Below are positions 1-6,433 of a DNA stretch of 64,000 nucleotides, in pieces (positions within the stretch are counted from its first letter, which is position 1; every line of letters begins with the position of its first letter). The notes below the pieces were generated by a model that saw nothing but the letters and a program-made list of their open reading frames with translations, was not told the DNA's origin and did not search any database. The DNA is taken from contig NZ_QJVC01000003.1 of NCBI RefSeq assembly GCF_003219795.1, positions 1-64,000 on the forward strand, in the 5' to 3' direction. Source of the DNA: Arthrobacter psychrolactophilus. Lineage in GTDB: Bacteria > Actinomycetota > Actinomycetes > Actinomycetales > Micrococcaceae. A program made the translations under genes and the position numbers.

Positions 1-42
1 TCACCAACTACGTCGCCAGATCACTGCTGGAATCAGGCGGAT

Positions 43-939
43 TCAGACCGAAACTACACTCTCAATTCTGAAGAGCCTCATAACGTGCCGCAACGCCTCA
101 TTGGTTCCAGAGAATTGTGGTTGCTCTTTCGCCACACTTGCCGCAATTTTTCGATCTAGGCTGACAACCCGTTTGAACTGGTCGAACAGTACCGCATGGT
201 CCTTCGGAGAGAAATTCGTGAGTGTCTGAGTCAACAGTGATATTGCGTGGGAGTCATTACCGATTGTTGTTTGAACAGTTGGTGAACTCGCGAAATTCTG
301 GAACATCGCATCAATATTCGGATCCTCTGGATTGGTCTCTCGCGAGGAGTAACGCTGGGCCATTTTGCTGCGCATCGCCGCGACAGAGGGATCCTTTGGC
401 GGCACTAAAGCGACATTGAAGAGCGGACTCTTCTGAGTTACCAGTTCATTCTGCCGCCGCCCAGCCATGGCCCTACCAGACATTTCCCCGCGTAGGTTCA
501 GGGGCATGCTTGGCGATTTCTCTAGCCGGACTCCTTTCGTTGACGCGCCTATCTCAGGACCGACACTTGACTTCGTCTCAGCAACACGTTTTTTCTGTGA
601 AATCCTATGTTGAACATGCCGCTGAACCTGAGACCAGTTACGGTCAGGGTATTCGGCAATGTCAGCTCTTTTGGGTATGTACCCCTTATCCAGCAGTTGT
701 TTCCGATACTCCCCTTCCAGCAAGTCGTAGACCGACAGTCTGATTTTTCCGTCGGACCTCGGAACGTAATCTCCTGCTCTCCACGGTTGCTGTAGAAGCC
801 TGCGGTAGTGATAGGCAAAATCCCTCAAAGCGTCTGCCTGGGCGTCGGTGAGAAGGAATGAGGCAGGCCGACTACCCACCGGAAACCGAAGTTCACGAGC
901 TTCTTCCCAGAGCAACGCAATTGAAATTTTCAACGTCAT
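43..939 (-). CDS. Hypothetical protein, coupled to the upstream small gene
   Basis: No family was recognised. The 298-residue product has no signal peptide or membrane segment. Residues 1-110 look compact and aromatic-rich (WEEARELRF, FAYHYRRLL). Residues 115-205 are polar and low in complexity, rich in Arg, Lys and Ser. The last 95 residues look helical. The ATG overlaps the stop of the upstream gene by four bases (ATGA), which is direct evidence that the two are translated together. Composition is visibly less GC-rich than the metabolic genes further on, which may mean transfer. The 42 bases beyond its stop reach the window edge and hold nothing I can name. Confidence 0.6.
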   Translation of the reverse strand: MTLKISIALLWEEARELRFPVGSRPASFLLTDAQADALRDFAYHYRRLLQQPWRAGDYVPRSDGKIRLSVYDLLEGEYRKQLLDKGYIPKRADIAEYPDRNWSQVQRHVQHRISQKKRVAETKSSVGPEIGASTKGVRLEKSPSMPLNLRGEMSGRAMAGRRQNELVTQKSPLFNVALVPPKDPSVAAMRSKMAQRYSSRETNPEDPNIDAMFQNFASSPTVQTTIGNDSHAISLLTQTLTNFSPKDHAVLFDQFKRVVSLDRKIAASVAKEQPQFSGTNEALRHVMRLFRIESVVSV

Positions 940-1223
940 TGCCAGATCGCCCAGTTGAACGGCCCCGCCGCGCCGCGCGTTTTCCGAAGGGTTACGGACT
1001 CTAGCCTGCGTGCTGTCCCGCTCTCATTGGCAGTGGTCCTCAACGATTTCATATTGTCAGGGCGGTTGCCCCGGGGCTCTCCACCGATTCCGTCCGCTTG
1101 GCTACCGGATTTAGGTCTGACGTCACGATTTTTGTCATGGCCTCTAGGATCGTTTTGTCCTCCCGTCAGCGTCGCACGAATCGACTTTAGAAGCCGAATT
1201 TGTTCATCAGAAAATGTCGACAT
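936..1223 (-). CDS. Small hypothetical protein
   Basis: A 95-residue, basic, Gly/Arg/Asn-rich protein with no recognised family. Residues 1-20 (MSTFSDEQIRLLKSIRATL) could form a helix. Residues 20-60 are disordered in appearance (GGQNDPRGHDKNRD). A Shine-Dalgarno-like GGGAG sits about seven bases before the ATG, supporting this start over the antisense frame on the plus strand. Its TGA overlaps the ATG of the 298-residue gene downstream, so the two form a minimal operon. The function is unknown; a regulator or partner of the larger protein is only a guess. Confidence 0.5.
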   Translation of the reverse strand: MSTFSDEQIRLLKSIRATLTGGQNDPRGHDKNRDVRPKSGSQADGIGGEPRGNRPDNMKSLRTTANESGTARRLESVTLRKTRGAAGPFNWAIWQ

Positions 1224-1384
1224 AATGGCACTCCCAACGCAATAAGTACGGATGGCGGAGTCGTTAAGAGTCTGAGATTTCCTTCACGAAAAGCATCACG
1301 TTCTCAAATCGACCTTGCTTCGGAGCCTACAGATTGGGTCTGAAATTCTTCATCCGAAGTATGAGCTAGCCCCGGAATCCAAAG

Positions 1385-1428
1385 AATCGTGGGCCCACCG
1401 AAATAGGAAGTTCGACAGACCCACGATT
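1385..1428 (-). terminator. Hairpin after the CoA-transferase gene
   Basis: AATCGTGGG (1385-1393) and CCCACGATT (1420-1428) form a 9-bp perfect stem with a long 26-base loop. Read on the minus strand it lies about ten bases past the stop of the CoA-transferase gene and is followed by a short T-rich stretch, so it is a plausible terminator. The large loop lowers confidence. The remaining bases between 1224 and 1438 show no other structure. Confidence 0.4.
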
Positions 1429-1438
1429 AGAGGAAGAA

Positions 1439-2950
1439 CTAGAGCCGCATATCTCCGGTCTCGATGTAGCGCTGGTGCCAGGACAGCGCCTCGCCCATCA
1501 GGTGCGGGGTGTGCTTGCCATAGGAATCACGCAGCGCACGCTCGAAATAGTCCTCAAGCATCGGCTTGTAGTCCGGGTGCGCGAGCTTCTCGGTGATCAA
1601 ACGAGCGCGCTGCTTCGGGGAAAGTCCACGAAGATCGGCGTAGCCCTGCTCGGTAATTAGCAGCATCGTGTCGTGCTCGGTGTGGTCCACATGGCTTGCG
1701 AAGGGCACAATTCCGGAGATTCGGCCCTCCTTGGCCACCGAAGGCGACATGAACACGGACAGGAAACCGTTGCGAGCAAAGTCGCCGGATCCGCCAATAC
1801 CGTTCATGACGTGCGATCCCACAACGTTCGTGGAGTTCACATTGCCGTAAATGTCTGCCTCGATCATGCCGTTGAGGGCAACACAGCCGAGTCGACGGAT
1901 CAATTCTGGGTGGTTGGAGATCTCTTGGGTGCGCAGCACAATGCGTTCCCGGTAAAAGTCCACGTGCTTGTTGAATTCGGCAATGCCGGCTTCGGACAGT
2001 GAGAAGGAGGTGGCCGACGCGAAGGCAATCGTCCCGTCCTTGATCAGTCCGAGCATGCCGTCCTGGATCACCTCGGTGTACGCCTTCAGCCCACGGTACC
2101 CGCCACGGGACAACCCGGCCAGCACGGCGTTGGCAATGTTGCCCACGCCAGACTGCAGCGGCAATAGCTTGTCGGTCATGCGCCCGGTCTTAATTTCCCC
2201 GTCGAGGAAATCAAGGAGATGATCGGCGATCTGGTTGGAGACGGCATCGGGCTCGGCAAAGGCGGACAGGCGGTCCGGCGCATCGGTTTCAACAACAGCG
2301 ATGACCTTGGACAGATCGACGTCCATGTACGGCTGACCAATTCGGTCTTCCGGGTGGTTCAGCATGATCGGCTTGCGGAACGGCGGAAGCGCGGTGCCGT
2401 AGTAAACGTCGTGCATGCCTTCGAGCCCGGCCGACTGCTGCTTGTTGACCTCGATGATGACGGCATCGGCCATGTCCAGCCAGGTCTTGTTATTACCCAC
2501 CGAGGATGAGGGAATCAGGCTGCCATCCTCGCGGATACCGACCACTTCGATGATGGCAATGTTGATGTCGCCGTAAAAGCCAAACCAAGCATGCTGCGCA
2601 ACGTGGCTGAGGTGAATATCCATGTATTCAATCTCACCGTCATTGATCCGCTTCCGCAGCAATGGATCGGACATGTAGGGCAGGCGCAGTTCCATGCCGC
2701 CAGCCTTCGCGAGCACACCGTCGAGCTCGGGAGCGGTCGAGGCGCCCGTGAGAATCTTGATCTGAAAGTCGGTACCGGCGGCGTGTGCCTTTTCCATCTG
2801 CTCAGCAAGAGCCTGCGGGACTGACTTCGGGTAGCCAGCGCCAGTGAAGCCGCTCATCGCTACTGTCATCCCAGGCTTAATGAGAGCCGCTGCTGCCTCG
2901 GCTGACATTCGCTTTTCCAACAGTCCGGCGTGGCGGATACGGTCGTGCAC
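1439..2950 (-). CDS. Acetyl-CoA hydrolase / succinyl-CoA:acetate CoA-transferase
   Basis: The 503-residue product matches the full length of the acetyl-CoA hydrolase/transferase family (Cat1/Ach1/AarC type). These cytosolic enzymes swap CoA between acyl groups, typically succinyl-CoA and acetate. Visible family features are MSGFTGAGYPK near residue 32, QSGVGN near 266, YTEVIQDG with the likely catalytic Glu at 293, and the Gly-rich GGSGDFARNG loop near 390. The start is a GTG preceded by AGAGGA at about seven bases. It stands alone, with an inverted repeat in its upstream region (3003-3052). Whether hydrolysis or transfer dominates cannot be read from sequence. Confidence 0.9.
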   Translation of the reverse strand: MHDRIRHAGLLEKRMSAEAAAALIKPGMTVAMSGFTGAGYPKSVPQALAEQMEKAHAAGTDFQIKILTGASTAPELDGVLAKAGGMELRLPYMSDPLLRKRINDGEIEYMDIHLSHVAQHAWFGFYGDINIAIIEVVGIREDGSLIPSSSVGNNKTWLDMADAVIIEVNKQQSAGLEGMHDVYYGTALPPFRKPIMLNHPEDRIGQPYMDVDLSKVIAVVETDAPDRLSAFAEPDAVSNQIADHLLDFLDGEIKTGRMTDKLLPLQSGVGNIANAVLAGLSRGGYRGLKAYTEVIQDGMLGLIKDGTIAFASATSFSLSEAGIAEFNKHVDFYRERIVLRTQEISNHPELIRRLGCVALNGMIEADIYGNVNSTNVVGSHVMNGIGGSGDFARNGFLSVFMSPSVAKEGRISGIVPFASHVDHTEHDTMLLITEQGYADLRGLSPKQRARLITEKLAHPDYKPMLEDYFERALRDSYGKHTPHLMGEALSWHQRYIETGDMRL

Positions 2951-3002
2951 AGTGGTCCTCTTTCACATCGTCGTCAAGACATCCTGCAATGCCGTCCCAA
3001 CC

Positions 3003-3052
3003 ACTATAGACCGTGACGCACGATACACCGGACCCGCGACTATGTCTATAGT
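3003..3052. promoter_or_regulatory. Widely spaced inverted repeat upstream of the CoA-transferase
   Basis: ACTATAGAC at 3003-3011 is the exact reverse complement of GTCTATAGT at 3044-3052; the half-sites are 41 bases apart (about four helical turns). They lie in the divergent region between the CoA-transferase and a membrane protein gene. This is consistent with two half-sites of a regulator, but no regulator is encoded nearby. Confidence 0.3.
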
Positions 3053-3132
3053 TTTTCGCCCTTTAAAGTACGACGGCGCCTCCCCCTTCTCCTGGCACCA
3101 TCACCTACCGCTCTTGCTGGTAGAAATAAGGA

Positions 3133-3498
3133 ATGACCGAGACTCCCAGCCCTTCTCCCGCCCATGATGAACTGCGCCATAACCAGCGTTCGCAGCTCAA
3201 AGGTTCCATGGTTTCGCTCGTTGCTTGGGCTGTCGTGATTCTGCCGATCATTTTGCTGGCTATTCTCGTTTTTGCCACCGTCCTAGAGCCCAGCGCCAGC
3301 ATCGCTACACCCGGGCGTATCGCCATAGCCATCGGCGGCGCAGCTCTCCTGTTCTGCATGATTGCATCTCCGCATCTGCTCGGACAGGCCGTTCGATTCC
3401 GCGAACGGGCGATGTGGCGCGCCGCTTTGGTCACCGGCATCCCCACGGTGTGCGTGGTCCTCTACTTTGTATTCCGGTGGCTCAGCAACCTCGGCTAG
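3133..3498 (+). CDS. Small membrane protein, first of a paralogous pair
   Basis: A 121-residue protein with a polar N-terminus of about 25 residues and three predicted membrane helices (around 27-50, 60-80 and 93-115). It ends VFRWLSNLG, which parallels the end of the next gene (VEWLIPLG). No family was recognised. The ATG is unusual because AAGGA abuts it directly; an internal ATG at 3208, preceded by AAAGG, would remove the polar tail and cannot be excluded. The next gene, 50 bases on, has the same length, topology and hydrophobic pattern, so this looks like a tandem duplication. Confidence 0.55.
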   Translation: MTETPSPSPAHDELRHNQRSQLKGSMVSLVAWAVVILPIILLAILVFATVLEPSASIATPGRIAIAIGGAALLFCMIASPHLLGQAVRFRERAMWRAALVTGIPTVCVVLYFVFRWLSNLG

Positions 3499-3548
3499 CC
3501 CAAAACCGATCATAGAAACCGCCCAGTTTCGCATGCCACACTGGATCC

Positions 3549-3941
3549 ATGCCTCGTCCCCACAGTGAAATCCCATCCCAACGCCTCGCGGTGTCCCGTT
3601 CACAGAGCGTCCCCGTGGCCAAGCCTCAGCGCTCTATCTGGTGGGCGGTTGGCATCGCCCTAGTGGGCTGGATAGTTCTGGCCTATCCCATCGTCCTACT
3701 GGGGTTGCTTTCACTCGTGGTCATGACAGGATCCGTCGACGGAACGGTTACAGCACCGGGCATTGCTCTAGGCGTCATGGGGATGCTGGGCGCGCTGGCC
3801 ATGTTGGCTTTCCCACTGCTGCTTGGTCTCGCCATCAAAGCACGACGTCGGGCCCTCTGGCTCCCAGCGCTGCTGACAGGCGCGCTCACCGTCGCCGCCT
3901 GCATCTACCTCACGGTCGAGTGGCTCATCCCGCTGGGATAA
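3549..3941 (+). CDS. Small membrane protein, second of a paralogous pair
   Basis: A 130-residue protein with a basic 28-residue N-terminus, three hydrophobic segments (around 30-58, 68-92 and 103-125) and a Lys/Arg-rich turn (KARRRALW) before the last helix. The upstream paralogue carries RFRERAMW at the same place, which supports common ancestry. No enzymatic motif is visible and no family could be assigned. It is convergent with the DNA methyltransferase gene, with 25 bases between the stops. Confidence 0.55.
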   Translation: MPRPHSEIPSQRLAVSRSQSVPVAKPQRSIWWAVGIALVGWIVLAYPIVLLGLLSLVVMTGSVDGTVTAPGIALGVMGMLGALAMLAFPLLLGLAIKARRRALWLPALLTGALTVAACIYLTVEWLIPLG

Positions 3942-3966
3942 CCGCGGAACCGCGCGTCACGAACCG

Positions 3967-4875
3967 CTATTTAGCACTCTCGTGCTGAATAAATTCGACC
4001 TTCTCCGGATCCAGTCGAGTCTTCATAACCTCGATGGCTTCAGGGTTCTGATCCACCATGACGAAGCGGCGGTCCAGCTCCAAGGCGGCAGCACCGGTCG
4101 TGCCCGATCCGCCGAAGAAGTCCAGTACCCAGTCACCCTTTTCGGTACTGGCCTGAATGATGCGGCGCAGGATGCCCAGCGGCTTCTGCGTCGGGTATCC
4201 GGTCTTCTCATGCCCGTTGGGTGAAACGATCGTGTGCCACCAGGTATCTGTGGGCAGCTTGCCGAGCGCTACCTTTTCAGGAGTCACCAGTCCGGGCGCC
4301 ATGTACGGCTCGCGGTCCACCTCGATGCTGTTGAAGTAGTACGTCTTGGGGTTTTTCACGTACACAAGGATGTTGTCGTGCTTGGCCGGCCACTTCTTTT
4401 TGGACCGTGCGCCATAGTCGTACGCCCAGATGATCTCGTTGAGGAAGCATTCGCGGCCGAAGAGCGCGTCGAGCAAAACCTTCGCGTAGTGCACCTCACG
4501 GTAGTCGAGGTGGAGGTACAGCGTGCCGTCGTCGGCCAGAAGTCGCCAGGCCTCTTCCAGACGCGGCTCAAGGAACTCCCAGTAGTCGCCAAAAGAGTCG
4601 TTGTAGCTGAGTGTCAGGCCCTTGATCGTGTCATAGCTACGACCCTTGAATCCCACGCGCGATCCAGTTTCGCTGCGCACATTCGTGATGTTGTGGCGGG
4701 CCTGGACCTTGCCGGTGTTGAACGGCGGGTCGATGTAAATCAGGCGGAAGCTCTCATCCGGAAGCGTCCCGAGGAAGCTGAGATTGTCCCCCTCAGCGAC
4801 GAGGTTCTTCCCGTCAGCCTGCCAGGTTGAAGCCGGGGCTGGGCTCAGGGGTGAATCGCTCGCGTCCGTTGTCAT
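3967..4875 (-). CDS. Site-specific DNA methyltransferase, class beta amino-MTase
   Basis: A 302-residue AdoMet-dependent amino-methyltransferase of the N6-adenine/N4-cytosine family. The catalytic motif DPPF (residues 49-52, in YIDPPFNTGK) comes first and the AdoMet-binding DFFGGSGTTG (about 252-261) comes near the C-terminus. That order is the class beta arrangement. The target-recognition region should lie between them. No restriction endonuclease gene is adjacent, so it looks like an orphan methyltransferase, or one whose partner lies elsewhere. The recognition sequence cannot be deduced here. No clear ribosome site precedes the ATG. Confidence 0.85.
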   Translation of the reverse strand: MTTDASDSPLSPAPASTWQADGKNLVAEGDNLSFLGTLPDESFRLIYIDPPFNTGKVQARHNITNVRSETGSRVGFKGRSYDTIKGLTLSYNDSFGDYWEFLEPRLEEAWRLLADDGTLYLHLDYREVHYAKVLLDALFGRECFLNEIIWAYDYGARSKKKWPAKHDNILVYVKNPKTYYFNSIEVDREPYMAPGLVTPEKVALGKLPTDTWWHTIVSPNGHEKTGYPTQKPLGILRRIIQASTEKGDWVLDFFGGSGTTGAAALELDRRFVMVDQNPEAIEVMKTRLDPEKVEFIQHESAK

Positions 4876-4889
4876 ACATCAAGGCTATC

Positions 4890-4933
4890 GGGGCGGCCGG
4901 GAAGCCCGAAACTGAGCACTTCCCGACCGCCCC
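4890..4933 (-). terminator. Hairpin terminator of the winged-helix/X25 gene
   Basis: GGGGCGG-c-CGGGAAG (4890-4904) pairs with CTTCCCG-a-CCGCCCC (4919-4933): 14 base pairs with one internal mismatch and a 14-base loop. It begins eight bases beyond the stop of the minus-strand gene that ends at 4941 and before the next minus-strand gene, which fits a GC-type terminator without a clear U-tract. Confidence 0.6.
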
Positions 4934-4940
4934 ATTCTCG

Positions 4941-5702
4941 CTAGCGTTCTGCCCGCAAAACGTCCTTAGTTGCATGGTCATACCGGAAAGTGACGGGTCC
5001 GCCGGCGTGCGCAAACTCATGGTTGGCACCGTCCAGAACACCGAAGGCACCGTAGTTTTCATCCCACGATCCGTTCAGCACCGCTTTATAGCTGTACTGT
5101 CCGGCAGGTAGTTCGGCAGTGAGCTGCCAGAATCCGGATTCTTCCAGCGTCATCTGAAGACTCGGGTGGTTGGGATCCCAATTCTCGGCACCGACAGCAT
5201 GGCCAAAGTCGCCTGCCAGGCCAACCGATGCAGGCTGCTCCCCCAGTACGACGTCGGCCACAACCGGCTTCTTCGCAGCGGCAGCTTTCGCTGGCTTTGC
5301 CTTAGGTGACGCCTTCTTAGCGGCAGGCTTCTTGGCTGCCGACTTTTCAGGCAATGGCGTGCCAGCCGGGATGAGTGTGCCGTTACTCAATGCGTCGGCC
5401 AACTTTTCAACGGTATTGAAGGCGATGGTGGCGCGAAGACCGTTATCGGTGATGCTCCATCCGCTACGACCCTTGGTGATCCAGCCAGCCTTGACGAGGT
5501 CAGCCGTGGCCTTGGTGAGGTTCTTGTGTCCGCGGGGAATACCTCCGCTGAGGAGTTCCGATTCTTCCTTGGTGAAGGGAACCCGGGCTGTTGCTTCCGC
5601 GAGGACTTCTCCCCCATTGGGCTTCTCTTCTAGCCACGATCCGGCGGCCATGATGTCGAGAACTTCTTTGAGTCGGCGATTGGTATTGTCACGAATGCTC
5701 AC
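4941..5702 (-). CDS. Winged-helix protein with Lys/Ala linker and pullulanase X25-like domain
   Basis: A 253-residue protein with three visible parts. Residues 1-115 resemble a DNA-binding winged helix (TKATADLVKAGWITKGRSGWSITDNG). Residues 119-147 are a Lys/Ala/Pro linker like those of nucleoid proteins. Residues 150-250 match the X25 module found at the N-terminus of amylopullulanases (GDFGHAVGAENWDPN, GQYSYKAVLNGSWDENYG). No catalytic domain or signal peptide is present, so it should be cytosolic. Similar proteins in this bacterial group are often labelled glycosidase, which the sequence does not support. The start is GTG after AGAGGAG. A link between glycogen or maltodextrin and DNA binding is inference only. 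Confidence 0.65.
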   Translation of the reverse strand: MSIRDNTNRRLKEVLDIMAAGSWLEEKPNGGEVLAEATARVPFTKEESELLSGGIPRGHKNLTKATADLVKAGWITKGRSGWSITDNGLRATIAFNTVEKLADALSNGTLIPAGTPLPEKSAAKKPAAKKASPKAKPAKAAAAKKPVVADVVLGEQPASVGLAGDFGHAVGAENWDPNHPSLQMTLEESGFWQLTAELPAGQYSYKAVLNGSWDENYGAFGVLDGANHEFAHAGGPVTFRYDHATKDVLRAER

Positions 5703-6007
5703 GGCAAATCTCCTCTTTAAAGCGGGGTGTGATTCTACTGTGGCATGTTCAGACCCTACGCGTCAGTACATGACGAAAACAGTTGAAGACTCCCACTGAT
5801 TCAGGATTCTCCAAATCGATTCCTGCCCCAAACACGACCACTACTAGGTCCATGGCAGGAATCGAGGAAGTTGCAATCTTCAATCCGCAAATACTCCAAT
5901 CAATCTGCCGGCATCTCGACGGAAAGTTAGCATCGAATGCCAGACCCACTTGTTGTGCTGACTGACAGGGATCTTGAGCCTTTAGGTCCCTGCTAGCCTG
6001 GTCAATT
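5703..6007. other. Divergent intergenic region, 305 bases
   Basis: This separates the winged-helix/X25 gene (minus) from the NUDIX gene (plus). It is less GC-rich than the flanking metabolic genes. A 6-bp stem (CAGGGA/TCCCTG, about 5967-5992) lies close to the NUDIX start. TAGCCT at 5994-5999 could be a -10 box for a leaderless transcript, since no Shine-Dalgarno precedes the ATG at 6008. No gene was seen. Confidence 0.3.
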
Positions 6008-6433
6008 ATGACTAGTTACGATTCAAGCTCCCAGACGAAAAAGCGCATCAATGTTGTTGGTGCCGTGTTAGTTGATGGCGACACTGTGCTGGCAGCACAG
6101 CGCGGAGCAGCTATGTCACTCAGCGGACTGTGGGAATTTCCGGGCGGCAAGATCGAGCCGAATGAGACTCCTCAGCAGGCCTTGCGCAGGGAACTTGAAG
6201 AAGAGCTTCTCTGCACCGCTGAGGTTGGAGATCACCTAGAGACTACCGAGTATGAGTACGACTTTGGTCTGGTCATTCTCAGTACATATATTTGCCGTTT
6301 GGTGGAGGGCACCCCTGAATTAACTGAGCACGCGGAAATTCGCTGGGTTCCAGTATCTGAATTACATTCACTGGACTGGGCGCCAGCCGACATCCCTGCG
6401 GTAGATCGCCTCGTCAGGGAGCACGGCCAATGA
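6008..6433 (+). CDS. NUDIX hydrolase (MutT-like), coupled to the helicase
   Basis: A 141-residue cytosolic NUDIX pyrophosphohydrolase. The NUDIX box starts at Gly47 and contains Glu53 and REL-E-EE at 61-66, so the metal-binding glutamates are intact; the usual Gly near the end of the box is Leu68. By family, MutT-like members hydrolyse nucleoside diphosphates linked to another group, such as oxidised dNTPs. Its TGA overlaps the ATG of the PLD/helicase gene (ATGA), so the two proteins are made together. That suggests a shared function rather than general housekeeping. No Shine-Dalgarno is visible before its ATG. Confidence 0.85.
   Translation: MTSYDSSSQTKKRINVVGAVLVDGDTVLAAQRGAAMSLSGLWEFPGGKIEPNETPQQALRRELEEELLCTAEVGDHLETTEYEYDFGLVILSTYICRLVEGTPELTEHAEIRWVPVSELHSLDWAPADIPAVDRLVREHGQ

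Noticed and set aside
955-1245. Plus-strand frame of 96 residues opposite the small unknown gene
   Set aside because: It has no ribosome site and no recognisable pattern, while the minus-strand frame has GGGAG before its ATG and couples to the next gene.
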